Notes: generated from the letters alone by a model not told the origin. 64,000 nt of DNA from Lineus longissimus (GCF_910592395.1 NC_088317.1:12522001-12586000), one strand, 5' to 3'. Numbered from the stretch's first letter, positions 20,807-31,198 are shown. Made by a program: numbers and translations.

Positions 20807-21607
20807 ATACTTGGTCGAGCTAACATTAGTGTACTAAACACAGTTATAGTTCGACTCCGTGTTGATAATGGCCGGGGTTATTTCAATCATGTAGGAACAT
20901 CAGCAATTGGTAATGGTTGTTTGAAGTATACGATCTTAAAACGAAAGCTGCTCAGTCGATTGTGTCCAAAACGACGTGGGATTTTTGTTAGTCATCTAGA
21001 TACACCGAGACTATTTCTCAGAATGTGATTAAAACAATTTGAACGTGCAGGTAATGTTCTGATCCCTGTTGAGAGCGAAAAAAAGTTTTTCTAATTTGTA
21101 GTTCAGCTTGCGTTCATTTCCTTTGGATATGTGCTTTATAGAGGATATTACCCTTTATTCATAATTACCAGATGGTATTGATTTTCAATTTGAAAGGGGG
21201 AATAATTAATAGGCATGAGGAGGGGGAGGGTTAAATTGGCCATCTTCAGGTGACTAATATGCACAGTATTAAAGGTCCTACGTCATAGATTCACCACTAG
21301 GCACTAAGTATATTCCTCGTACAGCATGAATACTGTCGACGTACTGTGAGATGGGTGAGACCCCTTTTGGCGACTTCGTGTAACTTTATTTTGCATACCT
21401 AGTGGCTGCCTATAGTGTCCCTTTAATACTACCACTGTCAAAAGCTCATTTCTACAATTATTTTGATGATTCCACAAGCCCCAGCATATAGGCCAGTGAC
21501 GCGGCGAGTGGACATGAGACATGCCTTCCCGTTCATGGTGTTTGACGCGGAATGCAGGGAATACGGATATGTCAGCCAGATCAGAAAGTGGCACAAACCT
21601 ACACGAG

Positions 21608-22189
21608 TATGGCTGGCGGGAGTGGACAAATATCTGAATTAAGGGTCGGGATAAATCAGATTTATACCACGACTATATTCATAATAGTAGACAGCCAATC
21701 AGAACCCCGCATTTCATGAATTATGGTGACCATTAAATCTGAATTATACCACGACATAAATGAATCAACCCACGACTATAATCGTTTTAGACCCACGACT
21801 ATATTCGTAATAGCAGACAGCCAATCAGAGAGCCGAATTTATGGACGGAAGTGCGATTGATGGACGCCGGAAGTGCGATATATGGACGCCGGAAATGCTA
21901 TTTATGGCGTCCATATATCGCACTTCCGGCGTCCATAAATCGCACTTCCGTCCATAAATTCGGCTCTCTGATTGGCTGTCTGCTATTACGAATATAGTCG
22001 TGGGTCTAAAACGATTATAGTCGTGGGTTGATTCATTTATGTCGTGGTATAATTCAGATTTAATGGTCACCATAATTCATGAAATGCGGGGGTCTGATTG
22101 GCTGTCTACTATTATGAATATAGTCGTGGTATAAATCTGATTTATCCCGACCCTTAATTCAGATATTTGTCCACTCCCGCCAGCCATAC
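21608..22189. repeat. Near-perfect 582-bp palindrome (foldback element)
   Basis: The two arms of ~283 bp are almost identical inverted copies around a ~15-nt centre near 21898, with only a few mismatches and small indels. The arms carry the word CACGACTATA several times and end with TATGGCTGGCGGGAGTGG. There is no coding potential. It is a foldback or MITE element, or a young inverted duplication. Confidence 0.75.
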
Positions 22190-23354
22190 ACGAGAGAAAT
22201 TGACGTGTGCTTCCTGTCTCCTGTACTCGCTTTAAAATGTCGCTGGTGGTACTGTCGACATGAAATACCGGTGGTGACACTTGATGTTGAGTACTGTTCG
22301 TGGCGTCATGATTAAAAAAAATTCAAACCTTTTTTCAGAGGTAGATGGAAAAAAACATTTATCCTAAGGGATATTCACTAGTAACAAAATGCTAATGCAT
22401 TAACCAGTTAATTTGGCGACATCTAGCGCCTCATAACTTTTTCCCAGACGTTCCAGATGAAAGTTAAATCCGGTGGTCTGATAGACCTATGGTAGTTCTT
22501 CAAGCCAGAAAACTTTCGTTGTGTGTTGACGGTGATTATGTCAGGGTTTGGGGGTCTAAAGTTTTGGGGGTCATTTTCAAAAACTTTTTACCCGTGAGTC
22601 GACTTTTCAGCTACGACGGGTTAATATGACCCCTGCGAGACCAGAATATTTTGACTACTGAACTAAAACTTCATCATGGTTTTCCTTTTTAGAGAAGAAA
22701 TTCATAATTCATTAATATATATGTATTTATAATGAAAAACACATCTATACTGGTAACTGAGACAATGTATCAGAAATTCAAATTCATTTATTTCTATACA
22801 ACCTAGTCTTGAGCACTGAATTACTAGTGTGAAACCTAAGGTAAACAAGAGATGCGCACGATTGACACCTGCTAAATCGACGATCCGTTCCGTTCATCAT
22901 GAAAGTGATCTGTCATCCTGGAGTCTCACTGGTAATTTTAAAGTATACAATTTAAAAAAGTATACAATTTAAAAACAGTTTTTAATAGTTAAATACCTTC
23001 TACATTTAACCCTTAAAGAGGTGAACCAATGATATGGGATGAAGTCATTTTTGGCGACACAAATGCTTATATGTAGACTGATTAGACGAATTTTACACTA
23101 CCAGTATTATCCAATATGGCGGAGAACTAAATCAGTCATCGATATCGTCCGGGGAAAATCAACTAAATACAGTAAAGTAGAGCCCAGAAAAAATAACAAC
23201 GAACTGTCTTGGCGTTGGAGACCTGAGAGATAAGTCGGATCGGTTCCTTCAATAATCGGTATGGAAAGGTAAAACCCCTGTCAGTCAGTGAAAGTAATAT
23301 GATGGAACCTCTACACGTGCTGCAACCCACACAAAAACTTCATGTGGTGTGAGT
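22190..23354. other. Non-coding stretch next to the Helitron
   Basis: I see no gene. The 3' end of the Helitron (minus strand) should lie here, just below 23355, but I could not identify its CTRR terminus and hairpin by eye. AT-rich simple sequence occurs at 22700..22800 and 22940..22990. Confidence 0.4.
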
Positions 23355-26300
23355 TTAGAGTACTTCTTGGTACACCACATTTTTGGTTTTATGTTCTGGT
23401 GCATAGATATGCATCCGTTGTGCGGTTCCAAGGCGGGACAGGGCGACATAGAACATGCCGTGCGAGAAGACCGGCGTGGTGAGGTCGAGACCTATGGTCT
23501 GAAATGTCTGGCCTTGGGCTTTGTTTATAGTCATTGCATAAGAAAGGCGTATCGGGAATTGCAATCTGCGGAAGAGGAATGGCAGGTCAGATGTCGGCGG
23601 TACCAATGGAATGCGTGGAATGAAGGCATGGTTGCCAGCAGCAGGGCCATGTAAGATGAGGACCTCGATGACATTGGTGTGGCAAGCTACAACGCGACAT
23701 CGAGTTCCATTTGTGATACTTGGTGGGTCCAAGGATCGAAGTACAATGATGGGGCAGCCAATCTTAAGCGCCAGTTTGTGGGGTGGCAGGCCAGCAATGT
23801 TGAGAGAGTTCAAGAACTCAACAGGGAAATGAGTAGCTTCTTCTGTTGTCAATGTTGTGTCGAATGACTTGTAGGTAATTTCTGGACGGTCCAAAGTTGC
23901 AAGAATGGTGTGGTTGAGGTTGTCGACAGTTTCATTTAGAGGAGCAAGAATGGCACGTTCGAGTATCCATTGATCATTCTGTCCTTGTAAATCGGCAAAG
24001 ATGGCATGAATCAATTGTTCTGTTGTGTCTGCTTTCGGTAGACTGGGAGGAACGGTAATGGTGGTTGGTGGTTCAAGCAAGGGATATGTTCCATTGCCAA
24101 TCGACATGAGGAGCTGTGAATAACTTGCAGCATGAGCATTTCCAGTGAGGTGAGCACGTAGGTTTGTTTGTAGGTGTACGACTTGGACGTCTTTCCAGAG
24201 GTAGGATTTCTTTAGGGATGCATCGATGATGTTTGCCTGTGTACCGTTTTTGATAACTGGCAATATCTGGCGGAAGTCACCGCACAGCAATGTTGGAATT
24301 CCACCAAAGGGAGATGAATTGCCTCTGATGTCTTGCAGGGTCCGGTCTATGGCCTCGTATGCTGCCTTGTGGGTCATTGGGGCTTCATCAACGACAATAG
24401 TGCTACAATCAATGATGACCTTAGCTAGGGTAGTGTTCTTCTTTATTGCACATGTCGGCATGTCTTTCATGTGCACATCCAGGGGTATCTTGAAAGTGGC
24501 ATGCAACGTTCGTCCGCCTGTTAGAAGTGTAGCTGCAATTCCACTTGAGGCCGTAGCAAGAGCAATGGCTTGTTTGGAACGTATCGTCGCTAGGATGAGG
24601 TTGAGCAGGAACGTTTTACCAGTGCCACCTGGTGCATCAAGGAAGGTGATACCTGGCTGAGAAGAGTGGACTTGAGAACAGAAGAGGTTGTATATTTGTC
24701 TTTGTTCCGTTGTTAGCTTGTGCTGGTTTTCTTCAATGAAGGATTCCTGCTGTGGAATAGAGTACTGTGTGTAGCGATTATATTCGATCATGTTGTGGTC
24801 TGAATTGTGACGCTTGATTGGTAATCCGTAGCTGGCAAGGTGCTGTCCCCTCATCTGTAGAACTTGGTGTTCTATTACTATCAGGCAGGAGTTGTAGATT
24901 TCTTCGCACTGGTTTTCATGGAGGAGTTCAACGTTATGTGGACGGAAGAGGTCTTCGGCTAGGTTGCTACGATGTTGTTCCCAAAGCGAGGAGGGGTCTG
25001 CTGGTTCGCAGGAAGTTAGTATGACAGCGAAGATTTTTCTGAGTAGGGCGGGGCTGTTGGATTCATTGGCCTCAGACAGTGCTCTGTGTAGATGGTTGTC
25101 ATCAGCTATGAGGCCACGTCGGAGGCAGGCTTCACGGAATGTAGCACAATTGGTGTTGTCGACTTTCTTCAGATCTTGGAAACTGCAAGGGCCAGGAACA
25201 TCATGAAGGAGGATGCGAAGGAAGTAGCACTCTCCTTGATTAGGAGAGATAGTGTAGACGCGGCCAAGGCATTGTGCTTTGAAAATGCCTGGATGAGTCG
25301 GTAGTGGGAGGCCTTTTTTGCGGCGTTGCCATGTCTTGTTGTTCCAAGTGTAGTACTGTGGTACACCCAGGTATGTGAGTGCCTTTGCGAAGGCATCTCT
25401 TTCGCACAGGGTGAAGAATTGTGTCAGGGTGGTTTGTGGTGGTTCTTTATTGGCTTGTTCTTGCGCTGTTGATTCAGTGAAATACACTCTTTGACCGTTT
25501 TCTAAGTGCACTGCCAATTGGAGAACTGGTGGGTAGTGCTCATGCATTGGGAAACCCAGATTCCTATAGGCTGCCTCTGTGCTCCCTACATATCGAGCAT
25601 GTTTGTACTGGTGTATCTCATCTGTTTGGCTTCGTTCTTGGAGGCTGTAGATGGCTTGGTCGCTTCCTTTATTGACGTACTTCAAGACATATTTGATGCT
25701 TTTGACCGACATACACAGTTCAACGTTAGTGTGCGAGCTCATTTGTCGGAGCAGAAAGGGGTTGTAGGGAACAACCCATTGGTTTCCAGTAACCGTTTCA
25801 TAGGTGTTGCCGTTGTGTTCCTTAGTTCTCGTGAAGGTGAAGCCGCCGTCTTCGGGTGTACGTCTTCGGAATTGAGGATAACCATCGTGTCCGACCTGTG
25901 TGTTGTCAACATAAGCCTTCGGGAATAATTTGGTGCAATTGCCGTCCTTCATGCATGGTCCGTTCCTGTTGAAGGGACCACATGGTCCGTGGATCATGTG
26001 TGTTGTGACTAAATCATGGAGAAGAGGTGCAGTAGCAGGCGATGGGATTTCTGCAGATATGAGTAGGTCGATGTGTTCTGGCTTGATCTTTGCGTGTGGT
26101 TTCAACCATAGGAGTATGTGGGCGTGTGGCAGCCCCCTCTTCTGGAACTCGACTGAATAAAGCCAGGCCTGTGTTTCTCCAAATGAACCATTTTTCAGTA
26201 GTTTCATAAGTTTCTTGTGTTTCAGATTGAACACTCGTGTAACTATGTCAGGACGGTCAGGGGTCGTTTGCCCTGGCAGAAGATGTGCGATGATTTCAGG

Positions 26301-26798
26301 CCATTTGTGGTTTGTTGTGGTTGTGATGAAGAGGTCAGGTCGACCATAGGCACGAACGTAGGTGATGGCGTCTTGCTGTCTTTGGTGCATGTATCGTGGG
26401 CCTCCAGTAAAGGTAGCCGGAAGTATGACTTTTTGACCGACATTGTGTGGATCCGAGTCTGCTGTCGAAAGACTATCTCTAAGATGCTGATAGTTATCAG
26501 CCCTGAGTGTCTTTTGTTCTCTGCGGAGGAACTGGAGACGTTCAGTTTCAATCTTACAGTAAACATCCACGAGGAACTGTTGGAATAATCGTCTGCATAG
26601 AAGCAGATGATTGGTTTCCCTGCACATGATGTGGTACGAATAGTACTGCATTTGGGTGACTTTCTTTTGTTCTCCGCAAGTTATATATATATTGTATCCG
26701 TCTGTGCCAAAGGGGAAAAGAAGCGGGTATTGCAAAGTGTCGTATGCGGGATGGAGTTCGCTGATGTGTTTGAGTGGACCATCTCTCTGGTGTATAAC
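23355..26798 (-). pseudogene. Helitron Rep-helicase, C-terminal part, interrupted by the Polinton
   Basis: An open frame of 1126 residues begins after the insertion. It contains the Helitron-like domain (QYPLLFPFGTDGY), the HUH Rep motif (GLPHAHILLWL), and the catalytic tyrosine region (KYVLKYVNKG). The PIF1-type helicase follows, with Walker A (DAPGGTGKTFLLNL), VVDEAPM and late motifs ending in NKAQGQTF and FYVALSR. The stop at 23355 is the natural C-terminus. The frame continues upstream of the first ATG to the insertion point at 26798, where it is cut. The N-terminal part is at 43086..43858. Rolling-circle transposition is the family function; this copy is inactivated. Confidence 0.85.
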
Positions 26799-26804
26799 GA
26801 TGTC
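26799..26804. repeat. Target site duplication, left (6 bp)
   Basis: GATGTC here is repeated at 43080..43085 on the other side of the Polinton. Six-bp duplications are characteristic of Polinton/Maverick integration. Confidence 0.85.
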
Positions 26805-27490
26805 TGTAATAATGGCAGTTCTAACTCACAGTCAAATCCCAGTCAAAATCTCCAAGTCAAATCCCAGTCAACACGTTTCAAACTTATCTCAGTCAAATCC
26901 TAGTCTAAATAGTTTCCAGTCATTTCTCAGTCAAGTCACTAAATTGTCCAAATCGTCCAAATTTACAAAAATTTACAAAATTTCAAAAATTTACAAAATT
27001 TCAAAAAATTTCAAATTTTCAAAAATTTCAAAAATTTCAAAATTTTCAAAATTTCAAAAATTTCAAAATTAAAAAATTTACAAAATTTACAAAAATGACA
27101 AAAATTTCAAAATTTCAAAATTTTCAAAATTTCAAAATTTCAAAACCTATATTTAAAGAAAATTATTTTCTTGTAAATAAAATGAACTTTCCATCAAACG
27201 AAGAACTTGAATCAAGAGTCACAGAGTCAACAGATTATCTAAAATTTAAAGATCTTCCAGTGAACACATGGTATAGAATTAACTCATTCAGAAATATTAG
27301 TACAAAAATAGGAGAATCAACACTGCTTGAACTTGAAGACTCAGAATCTAAAGAAGTCACAGTGTGGGCGACGAGTGTCATCAAACAAAAGATAAATCGT
27401 GATCACAATTATATAAGATTCACAGGTATGAAAGAAACAAAACAGGGTAACAAGTTTTATGGATTTAATCTTGTGGAATAATTTTCTACT
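26805..27490 (+). repeat. Terminal inverted repeat, left (686 bp)
   Basis: It matches the complement of 42371..43074 exactly, apart from one 18-bp unit missing here; the AGTAG tip of the right end is also absent. The outer 140 bp carries repeated AGTCAAATCC-type words. Next comes a TTTCAAAATTTC-type minisatellite (about 26960..27150), then a complete small gene. Confidence 0.9.
27182..27481 (+). CDS. TIR-encoded small protein, OB-fold-like (99 aa), left copy
   Basis: The ATG at 27182 follows TAAATAAA, the start context used by other genes of the element. The protein is compact (LKFKDLPVNTWYRINSFRN, then TKIGESTLLELEDSESKEV, then YIRFTGMKE). That beta-rich order suggests an OB-fold single-strand DNA-binding protein, but this is inference. 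An upstream in-frame extension to 27095 is made of the TTTCAAAA minisatellite and is unlikely to be translated. An identical copy lies in the other TIR at 42380..42679. Confidence 0.6.
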   Translation: MNFPSNEELESRVTESTDYLKFKDLPVNTWYRINSFRNISTKIGESTLLELEDSESKEVTVWATSVIKQKINRDHNYIRFTGMKETKQGNKFYGFNLVE

Positions 27491-27524
27491 AAACCTATAT
27501 CTAAAGAAAATAAAAACATCATAA

Positions 27525-27818
27525 ATGAACAAGACTGTGAAAGCTCTCATCGGTGTTCTATGCTTGTCAATGACTGGAAATGTCATTTTGACAGGAATTA
27601 ATTTTTTACCAAGAAATACTCTCGCTCCGCTTGTGAACGTCACAGACTTTCCAATGAATTACACTTGTCTAATGGAGCACAAAAGAAAGTTGATTAAAAA
27701 TCACATGTATGGACATGTTTGTTATAATTCATGGCTCGATGTTTCTATAATAGACTTAAGATATTACAAAGATGGAATTGTAAATCTTGACACAGTCACA
27801 ATTGATGTAATTTTATAA
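27525..27818 (+). CDS. Small secreted or membrane protein (97 aa)
   Basis: The N-terminus (KTVKALIGVLCLSMTGNVILTG) looks like a signal peptide or anchor. It is followed by an ectodomain with three cysteines and two N-glycosylation sites (NVT, NYT). The function is unknown. It is the first gene inside the left TIR, and its stop codon lies in a palindrome (27813..27855). Confidence 0.45.
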   Translation: MNKTVKALIGVLCLSMTGNVILTGINFLPRNTLAPLVNVTDFPMNYTCLMEHKRKLIKNHMYGHVCYNSWLDVSIIDLRYYKDGIVNLDTVTIDVIL

Positions 27819-27855
27819 GCTTAAAAGCTTACTCGCTATGCTCGTAAGCTTATAA
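27813..27855 (+). terminator. Palindrome at a gene end
   Basis: TTATAAGCTTA and its complement pair across a ~20-nt loop that contains the dispersed word ACTCGCTATGCTCG. The TAA of the 97-aa gene lies within the stem. It may act as a 3'-end or polyadenylation signal, as in the hairpin rule of mimivirus. Confidence 0.4.
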
Positions 27856-27923
27856 ATTTACTCACCCCACACTACTTTTGTTTGACTCGCTTTACAGCCC
27901 AAACTGATTATCTCAGATGAAAG

Positions 27924-28337
27924 TCATGTCATTTCGGATTCTAGGATGAGCTCAAATTCACTTGCAGAAATAGTACCATTATCCATGAATCTGGAAAGTA
28001 AATTATCGACACTCCGTAAGCATGCTTTTTTCTTAATTAAAATATCTAAATGTTTTTTCTCCTTTTTCCTTAATTTAGGAACTACAATTTTTCCAACCAA
28101 TCCTAGGAGTGTACAGATAGCGGAAATTGGAATACTGATGACATTTCCAATCACTGTCGCAGCACCAATTGATGCGACTGTGACACTGGTAATATACATA
28201 CCAATTTCACAACCGTGTAAGATTTGACTAGCTTTTTTATAATTTTTATGTAATTTTTTTCTTTTTTCAATATTAAGCTCTAATTCTGTAATTTTTTCTT
28301 TAATTTTTTCAAGTCTAAATTGTTCAGCATCATCCAT
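27924..28337 (-). CDS. Coiled-coil protein with hydrophobic hairpin (137 aa)
   Basis: Residues 1-35 form a charged coiled coil (EKIKEKITELELNIEKRKKL). Two hydrophobic segments follow (MYITSVTVASIGAATVIGNV and ISAICTLLGLVGKIVV), then a basic stretch and an ISASEFELILESE end. I recognise this arrangement as recurring in animal Polinton-like elements, but it has no known function; a virion membrane role is a guess. It abuts the minor capsid gene without a gap. Confidence 0.5.
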   Translation of the reverse strand: MDDAEQFRLEKIKEKITELELNIEKRKKLHKNYKKASQILHGCEIGMYITSVTVASIGAATVIGNVISIPISAICTLLGLVGKIVVPKLRKKEKKHLDILIKKKACLRSVDNLLSRFMDNGTISASEFELILESEMT

Positions 28338-29027
28338 TTATTCTAATCGTAAATCAATTGAAACTGGAGTTAAAAATTCAATAGGGTCATCATTCTGATC
28401 TTTGACCTGTAGTTCAATACTAGTATGATCGTGCTTTGCGATCTTTACTTTTTGAAGGGAGGTATATTCATGAATATCTCCATAATATTTACCTTTGGGA
28501 ACAAATGAAGTAATAAGATCACTGCGCTTTCCATTCACTAAATTTTTATGTGTATCGACAATACTGCAAGAAATTCTATACTCATGATAGGGTAGGAGTT
28601 TACAAGGTTTATTACCAGTAATTTCTGATCTTATAAAGGTATTGTCTTCAAAAGTCATTCCAAATATTTCACCTAGTTCTTTATGGAGAACTACAGCAAA
28701 TGGTGGCTCGACTTTAATTTTAATTTTACCTTCACTGGGTAAATAAGTTAACTCAAAGGAGTCAGCATGTCCTTTTTCACTCAGCGCTTCCTGTACTGCT
28801 TTATTATAAGTAGCTGGAGTATAAAATCCGTTGGGAATAGTGATCAAGTCTTGATTTGTATAGGCCCCATCAACAACAGTCGCAAATCGTAAATAGTGAT
28901 TATGTAATTCCCTTGAAAAATTATAGTAAGTCATGGGAATAATAGCCCTTTCAACCTGTACGGTTTCATACGACTGAATACTAGCTGGAAGTAGAATCCT
29001 TAATACATCATGAAATCTAACGTTCAT
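28338..29027 (-). CDS. Minor capsid (penton-like) protein, single jelly-roll (229 aa)
   Basis: The order is as expected for the Polinton penton: an N-terminal strand (HDVLRILLPASIQSYETVQV), NFSRELHNHYLRF, NGFYTPATYNKAV and a C-terminal SIELQVKDQNDDPIEF with SIDLRLE at the very end. It would form the capsid vertices. The length fits the family (about 200-300 aa). The start overlaps the end of the 478-aa gene by 11 nt, and the ATG follows TAAAATAAATG, the shared start motif. Confidence 0.65.
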   Translation of the reverse strand: MNVRFHDVLRILLPASIQSYETVQVERAIIPMTYYNFSRELHNHYLRFATVVDGAYTNQDLITIPNGFYTPATYNKAVQEALSEKGHADSFELTYLPSEGKIKIKVEPPFAVVLHKELGEIFGMTFEDNTFIRSEITGNKPCKLLPYHEYRISCSIVDTHKNLVNGKRSDLITSFVPKGKYYGDIHEYTSLQKVKIAKHDHTSIELQVKDQNDDPIEFLTPVSIDLRLE

Positions 29028-30453
29028 TTATTTTAGAAGAAATTTTATGTGCTTTTTGTTTAATGCTTCCTATATTGGTTGATAATACTTGAACAATAAC
29101 TAAAATAGTGACTGCGACCATAATAATCAAATGCTCTGCTAAAAATCCTACAACACCAGCAGCTGCTTTTAAGATAGTAGACACAATGGAACCTAAAATT
29201 CCAGGCAAAGCGACTAAAGCTTTTTTACCTAAAGAAAGCAGCCAATTTTTAAACTTGATCAGACCCTGAGTAATTTTACTAGGAGGTTTGCTAGGTCCTA
29301 TAGGTTTACTAGGTCTATCAGGTCTTCCAGGTCCTATAGGTTTTCCTGACTTAGAAGGTTTACTTGGTTTAAATACTGCAGCCACAGTTCCACCAATGGC
29401 AGAAATCGCCATCAGCACAGCAGTCACAATGCTTCCAAGTTTAAAACCTTTGAGCTTGAATAATGCTTCAAGTCTTTCTCCTAAGGATTTAGTAACATCA
29501 TTTGCAGCTTTTCTATAGCCTTCAGCTACTTGTTCAAAATAAGGTCTTGACTTTTCTTTGAGTAAATATAATTCATCAGCCTCTGCTTCATCAATCTCTC
29601 GTAAATTTTGTTCTTCATGATCAATTAAAGGTTGCATTTCAATATCATCACTTTGTCTCAATGTGGTTATCTTATCTTTTATTCTGTCACGTGCTTGCCT
29701 AAATTTTTCTTTAATAGCTTTATACTTACGTCTGATCCATTCAATAGCATCATCTAATTTAGAATTATGTGTTTTCATAGGCTTGCCTGTTTCATCTAAA
29801 ATATCTGTTTGAATATTGATCAGATCTATCTCAGGATCAAATTCAATAAAGTTTGTTTCACCCGTGTCAATATTTGTGACCTGTACTCTCGCTTGTTCAT
29901 TTGTGTCAATAATTTCAGGTTCCAGAGGAATTGGTGAATTTACGTTATCCAATGCACTAGATCCTGCTCCATCTTCGTAGGTCAATTGTCTTCTAGCTGT
30001 TTTTTCTTCAACATTTTCAAGTATTGGAGTTTCTAGATTATCTTTTTCAAAAAAATCCATGAATTCTGCTTTCCCCTTCCCATTTATAGAGCTAACAGCA
30101 TAAGGCTTACCATTATTTTGTGATACTTTAAGTCTACTCCCATCTAATGATTTAAAAAATACTTGATTATTTTCATAAATTACCAGTCTGTTACGCACAT
30201 TACTTGCACGGGTTTTTAATCTTAAATTACTTTTTTTCATATAGTCTTCTAAAAATCTTTCTTTTCTGTCAATCATGATCTCTTTGTCCATTAAACTTTC
30301 CCTTACAGGTCGTGGAACATTTCCAGTCAATTCATCTATAAGATTATCATTATCCTCTTGTTGATCTTTTAAGGTATCGTCCACATCTCCTAAATCAGGA
30401 TCTACATCTGGGTCAAAGGCTTTATTTTCAAATGTTGGATCATTACCTGCCAT
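29017..30453 (-). CDS. Proline-rich coiled-coil membrane protein (478 aa)
   Basis: The first half is acidic and charged. A basic helical region follows (IRRKYKAIKEKFRQARDRIKDK), then a hydrophobic segment (LGSIVTAVLMAISAIGGTVAA). A SKP/GP-rich linker (GPGRPDRPSKPIGPSKP) leads to two C-terminal membrane segments (LPGILGSIVSTILKAAAGVV and FLAEHLIIMVAVTILVIV). The arms encode relatives at 4904..6238 and 58482..59996 with the same linker and the same LPGI.GSIVS/GFLAEHLII ending. Function is unknown; a structural virion membrane protein is the simplest inference. Confidence 0.6.
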   Translation of the reverse strand: MAGNDPTFENKAFDPDVDPDLGDVDDTLKDQQEDNDNLIDELTGNVPRPVRESLMDKEIMIDRKERFLEDYMKKSNLRLKTRASNVRNRLVIYENNQVFFKSLDGSRLKVSQNNGKPYAVSSINGKGKAEFMDFFEKDNLETPILENVEEKTARRQLTYEDGAGSSALDNVNSPIPLEPEIIDTNEQARVQVTNIDTGETNFIEFDPEIDLINIQTDILDETGKPMKTHNSKLDDAIEWIRRKYKAIKEKFRQARDRIKDKITTLRQSDDIEMQPLIDHEEQNLREIDEAEADELYLLKEKSRPYFEQVAEGYRKAANDVTKSLGERLEALFKLKGFKLGSIVTAVLMAISAIGGTVAAVFKPSKPSKSGKPIGPGRPDRPSKPIGPSKPPSKITQGLIKFKNWLLSLGKKALVALPGILGSIVSTILKAAAGVVGFLAEHLIIMVAVTILVIVQVLSTNIGSIKQKAHKISSKINER

Positions 30454-30458
30454 TTATT

Positions 30459-30854
30459 TTAAATAAATTTTGACAAAACAGCTGATCCAATAACACTCCC
30501 TGCAATATAGGCTTGTTCATAATTTTTCTGACTCTGACTAGGTTTATAATAGTGAGTTAAATTTGGCTTAGGATGGATGCTGTCATAATAGCGGATAGAG
30601 TCTGTCATGTCTAACATGTCTGATTGTGCTTGATGTTTTTTCTGTCGTTGTTCTGCAAGGAAGTCAAGATGTTTAATTCTATTGTGAGACCATGTTGCTG
30701 ATTCCTTTTGTAATTTTTCGCTTGCTAAATCGTGTCTTTTACGCTCTTCTGCAGCATTCTTAGCATCAAATGCGTGGAACATGGCATTCCCCCCAACGAA
30801 AGCAGTCGCATTAGCTACTGCTCCAAAAATTGTTGTTAAAATCATGCCAGCCAT
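30459..30854 (-). CDS. Small membrane-associated protein (131 aa)
   Basis: A hydrophobic N-terminus (MILTTIFGAVANATAFVGGN) is followed by a charged helix (EERKRHDLASEKLQKES) and a second hydrophobic segment near the end (AYIAGSVIGSAVLSKFI). The 20 nt before the ATG are identical to those before the 119-aa gene at 35065. No family recognised. Confidence 0.45.
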   Translation of the reverse strand: MAGMILTTIFGAVANATAFVGGNAMFHAFDAKNAAEERKRHDLASEKLQKESATWSHNRIKHLDFLAEQRQKKHQAQSDMLDMTDSIRYYDSIHPKPNLTHYYKPSQSQKNYEQAYIAGSVIGSAVLSKFI

Positions 30855-30876
30855 TTATTTTATAAAAATTTTCGTT
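30855..30876 (-). promoter_or_regulatory. Putative late-type promoter of the 131-aa gene
   Basis: On the minus strand the sequence GAAAATTTTTATAAAATAA precedes ATG directly. The same string precedes the 119-aa gene at 35046..35064. Promoter function is inferred from the repeat and position. Confidence 0.5.
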
Positions 30877-30885
30877 CAATATGTG

Positions 30886-30907
30886 AATGTGCCGAAAATG
30901 GCACATT
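30886..30907 (-). terminator. Hairpin between two minus-strand genes
   Basis: AATGTGCC and GGCACATT pair around a 6-nt loop, downstream of the 78-aa gene. It may be a 3'-end signal. Confidence 0.35.
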
Positions 30908-30936
30908 GATTTTTTTTTTTTTAAATTTCTTCAACA

Positions 30937-30959
30937 AGGGCTAGCAAATTGCTAGCCCT
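30937..30959 (-). terminator. Perfect hairpin at the end of the 78-aa gene
   Basis: An 11-bp stem (AGGGCTAGCAA with its complement) has a 1-nt loop, 2 nt past the stop of the 78-aa gene. The same design occurs twice at 37839..37896. It is a strong candidate for a transcript-end signal. Confidence 0.5.
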
Positions 30960-30961
30960 GT

Positions 30962-31198
30962 TTAATTAGTGATGTTCTTCGGCAAACCTTGCTTTTCCAG
31001 ATAACCTTTTGTAATAATAGCTAGTGACACTGCACCAGTTAGCTTCAATGCTTCCATCAAGTCAGGTTTACTAGGATCTCCAATGTTTGACTTTAATAGC
31101 TTTTTAGCAGCCATTCCATAGCCAACAACAAGTGCTGCTAAAACTGCAGAATGGTAAATTGTGTTTCCAATATTTTTCGTGTCGATCATTGTGCTCAT
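30962..31198 (-). CDS. Small two-helix membrane protein (78 aa)
   Basis: The protein has two hydrophobic helices: IYHSAVLAALVVGYGMAAKK and LKLTGAVSLAIITKGYL, separated by NIGDPSKPDLMEA. I recall this pattern from other animal Polinton-like elements, but it has no assigned function. It shares about 25 nt of upstream sequence with the major capsid gene, which suggests a structural virion component made at the same time. Confidence 0.55.
   Translation of the reverse strand: MSTMIDTKNIGNTIYHSAVLAALVVGYGMAAKKLLKSNIGDPSKPDLMEALKLTGAVSLAIITKGYLEKQGLPKNITN

Noticed and set aside
23349-26903. Many plus-strand frames over the Helitron
   Set aside because: They are opposite-strand shadows of the Rep-helicase frame and show no domain signatures.
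27095-27181. N-terminal extension of the TIR gene (TKISKFQNFQNFKISK)
   Set aside because: It is the translation of the TTTCAAAA minisatellite. The internal ATG at 27182 has the element's usual start context, so I used that start.
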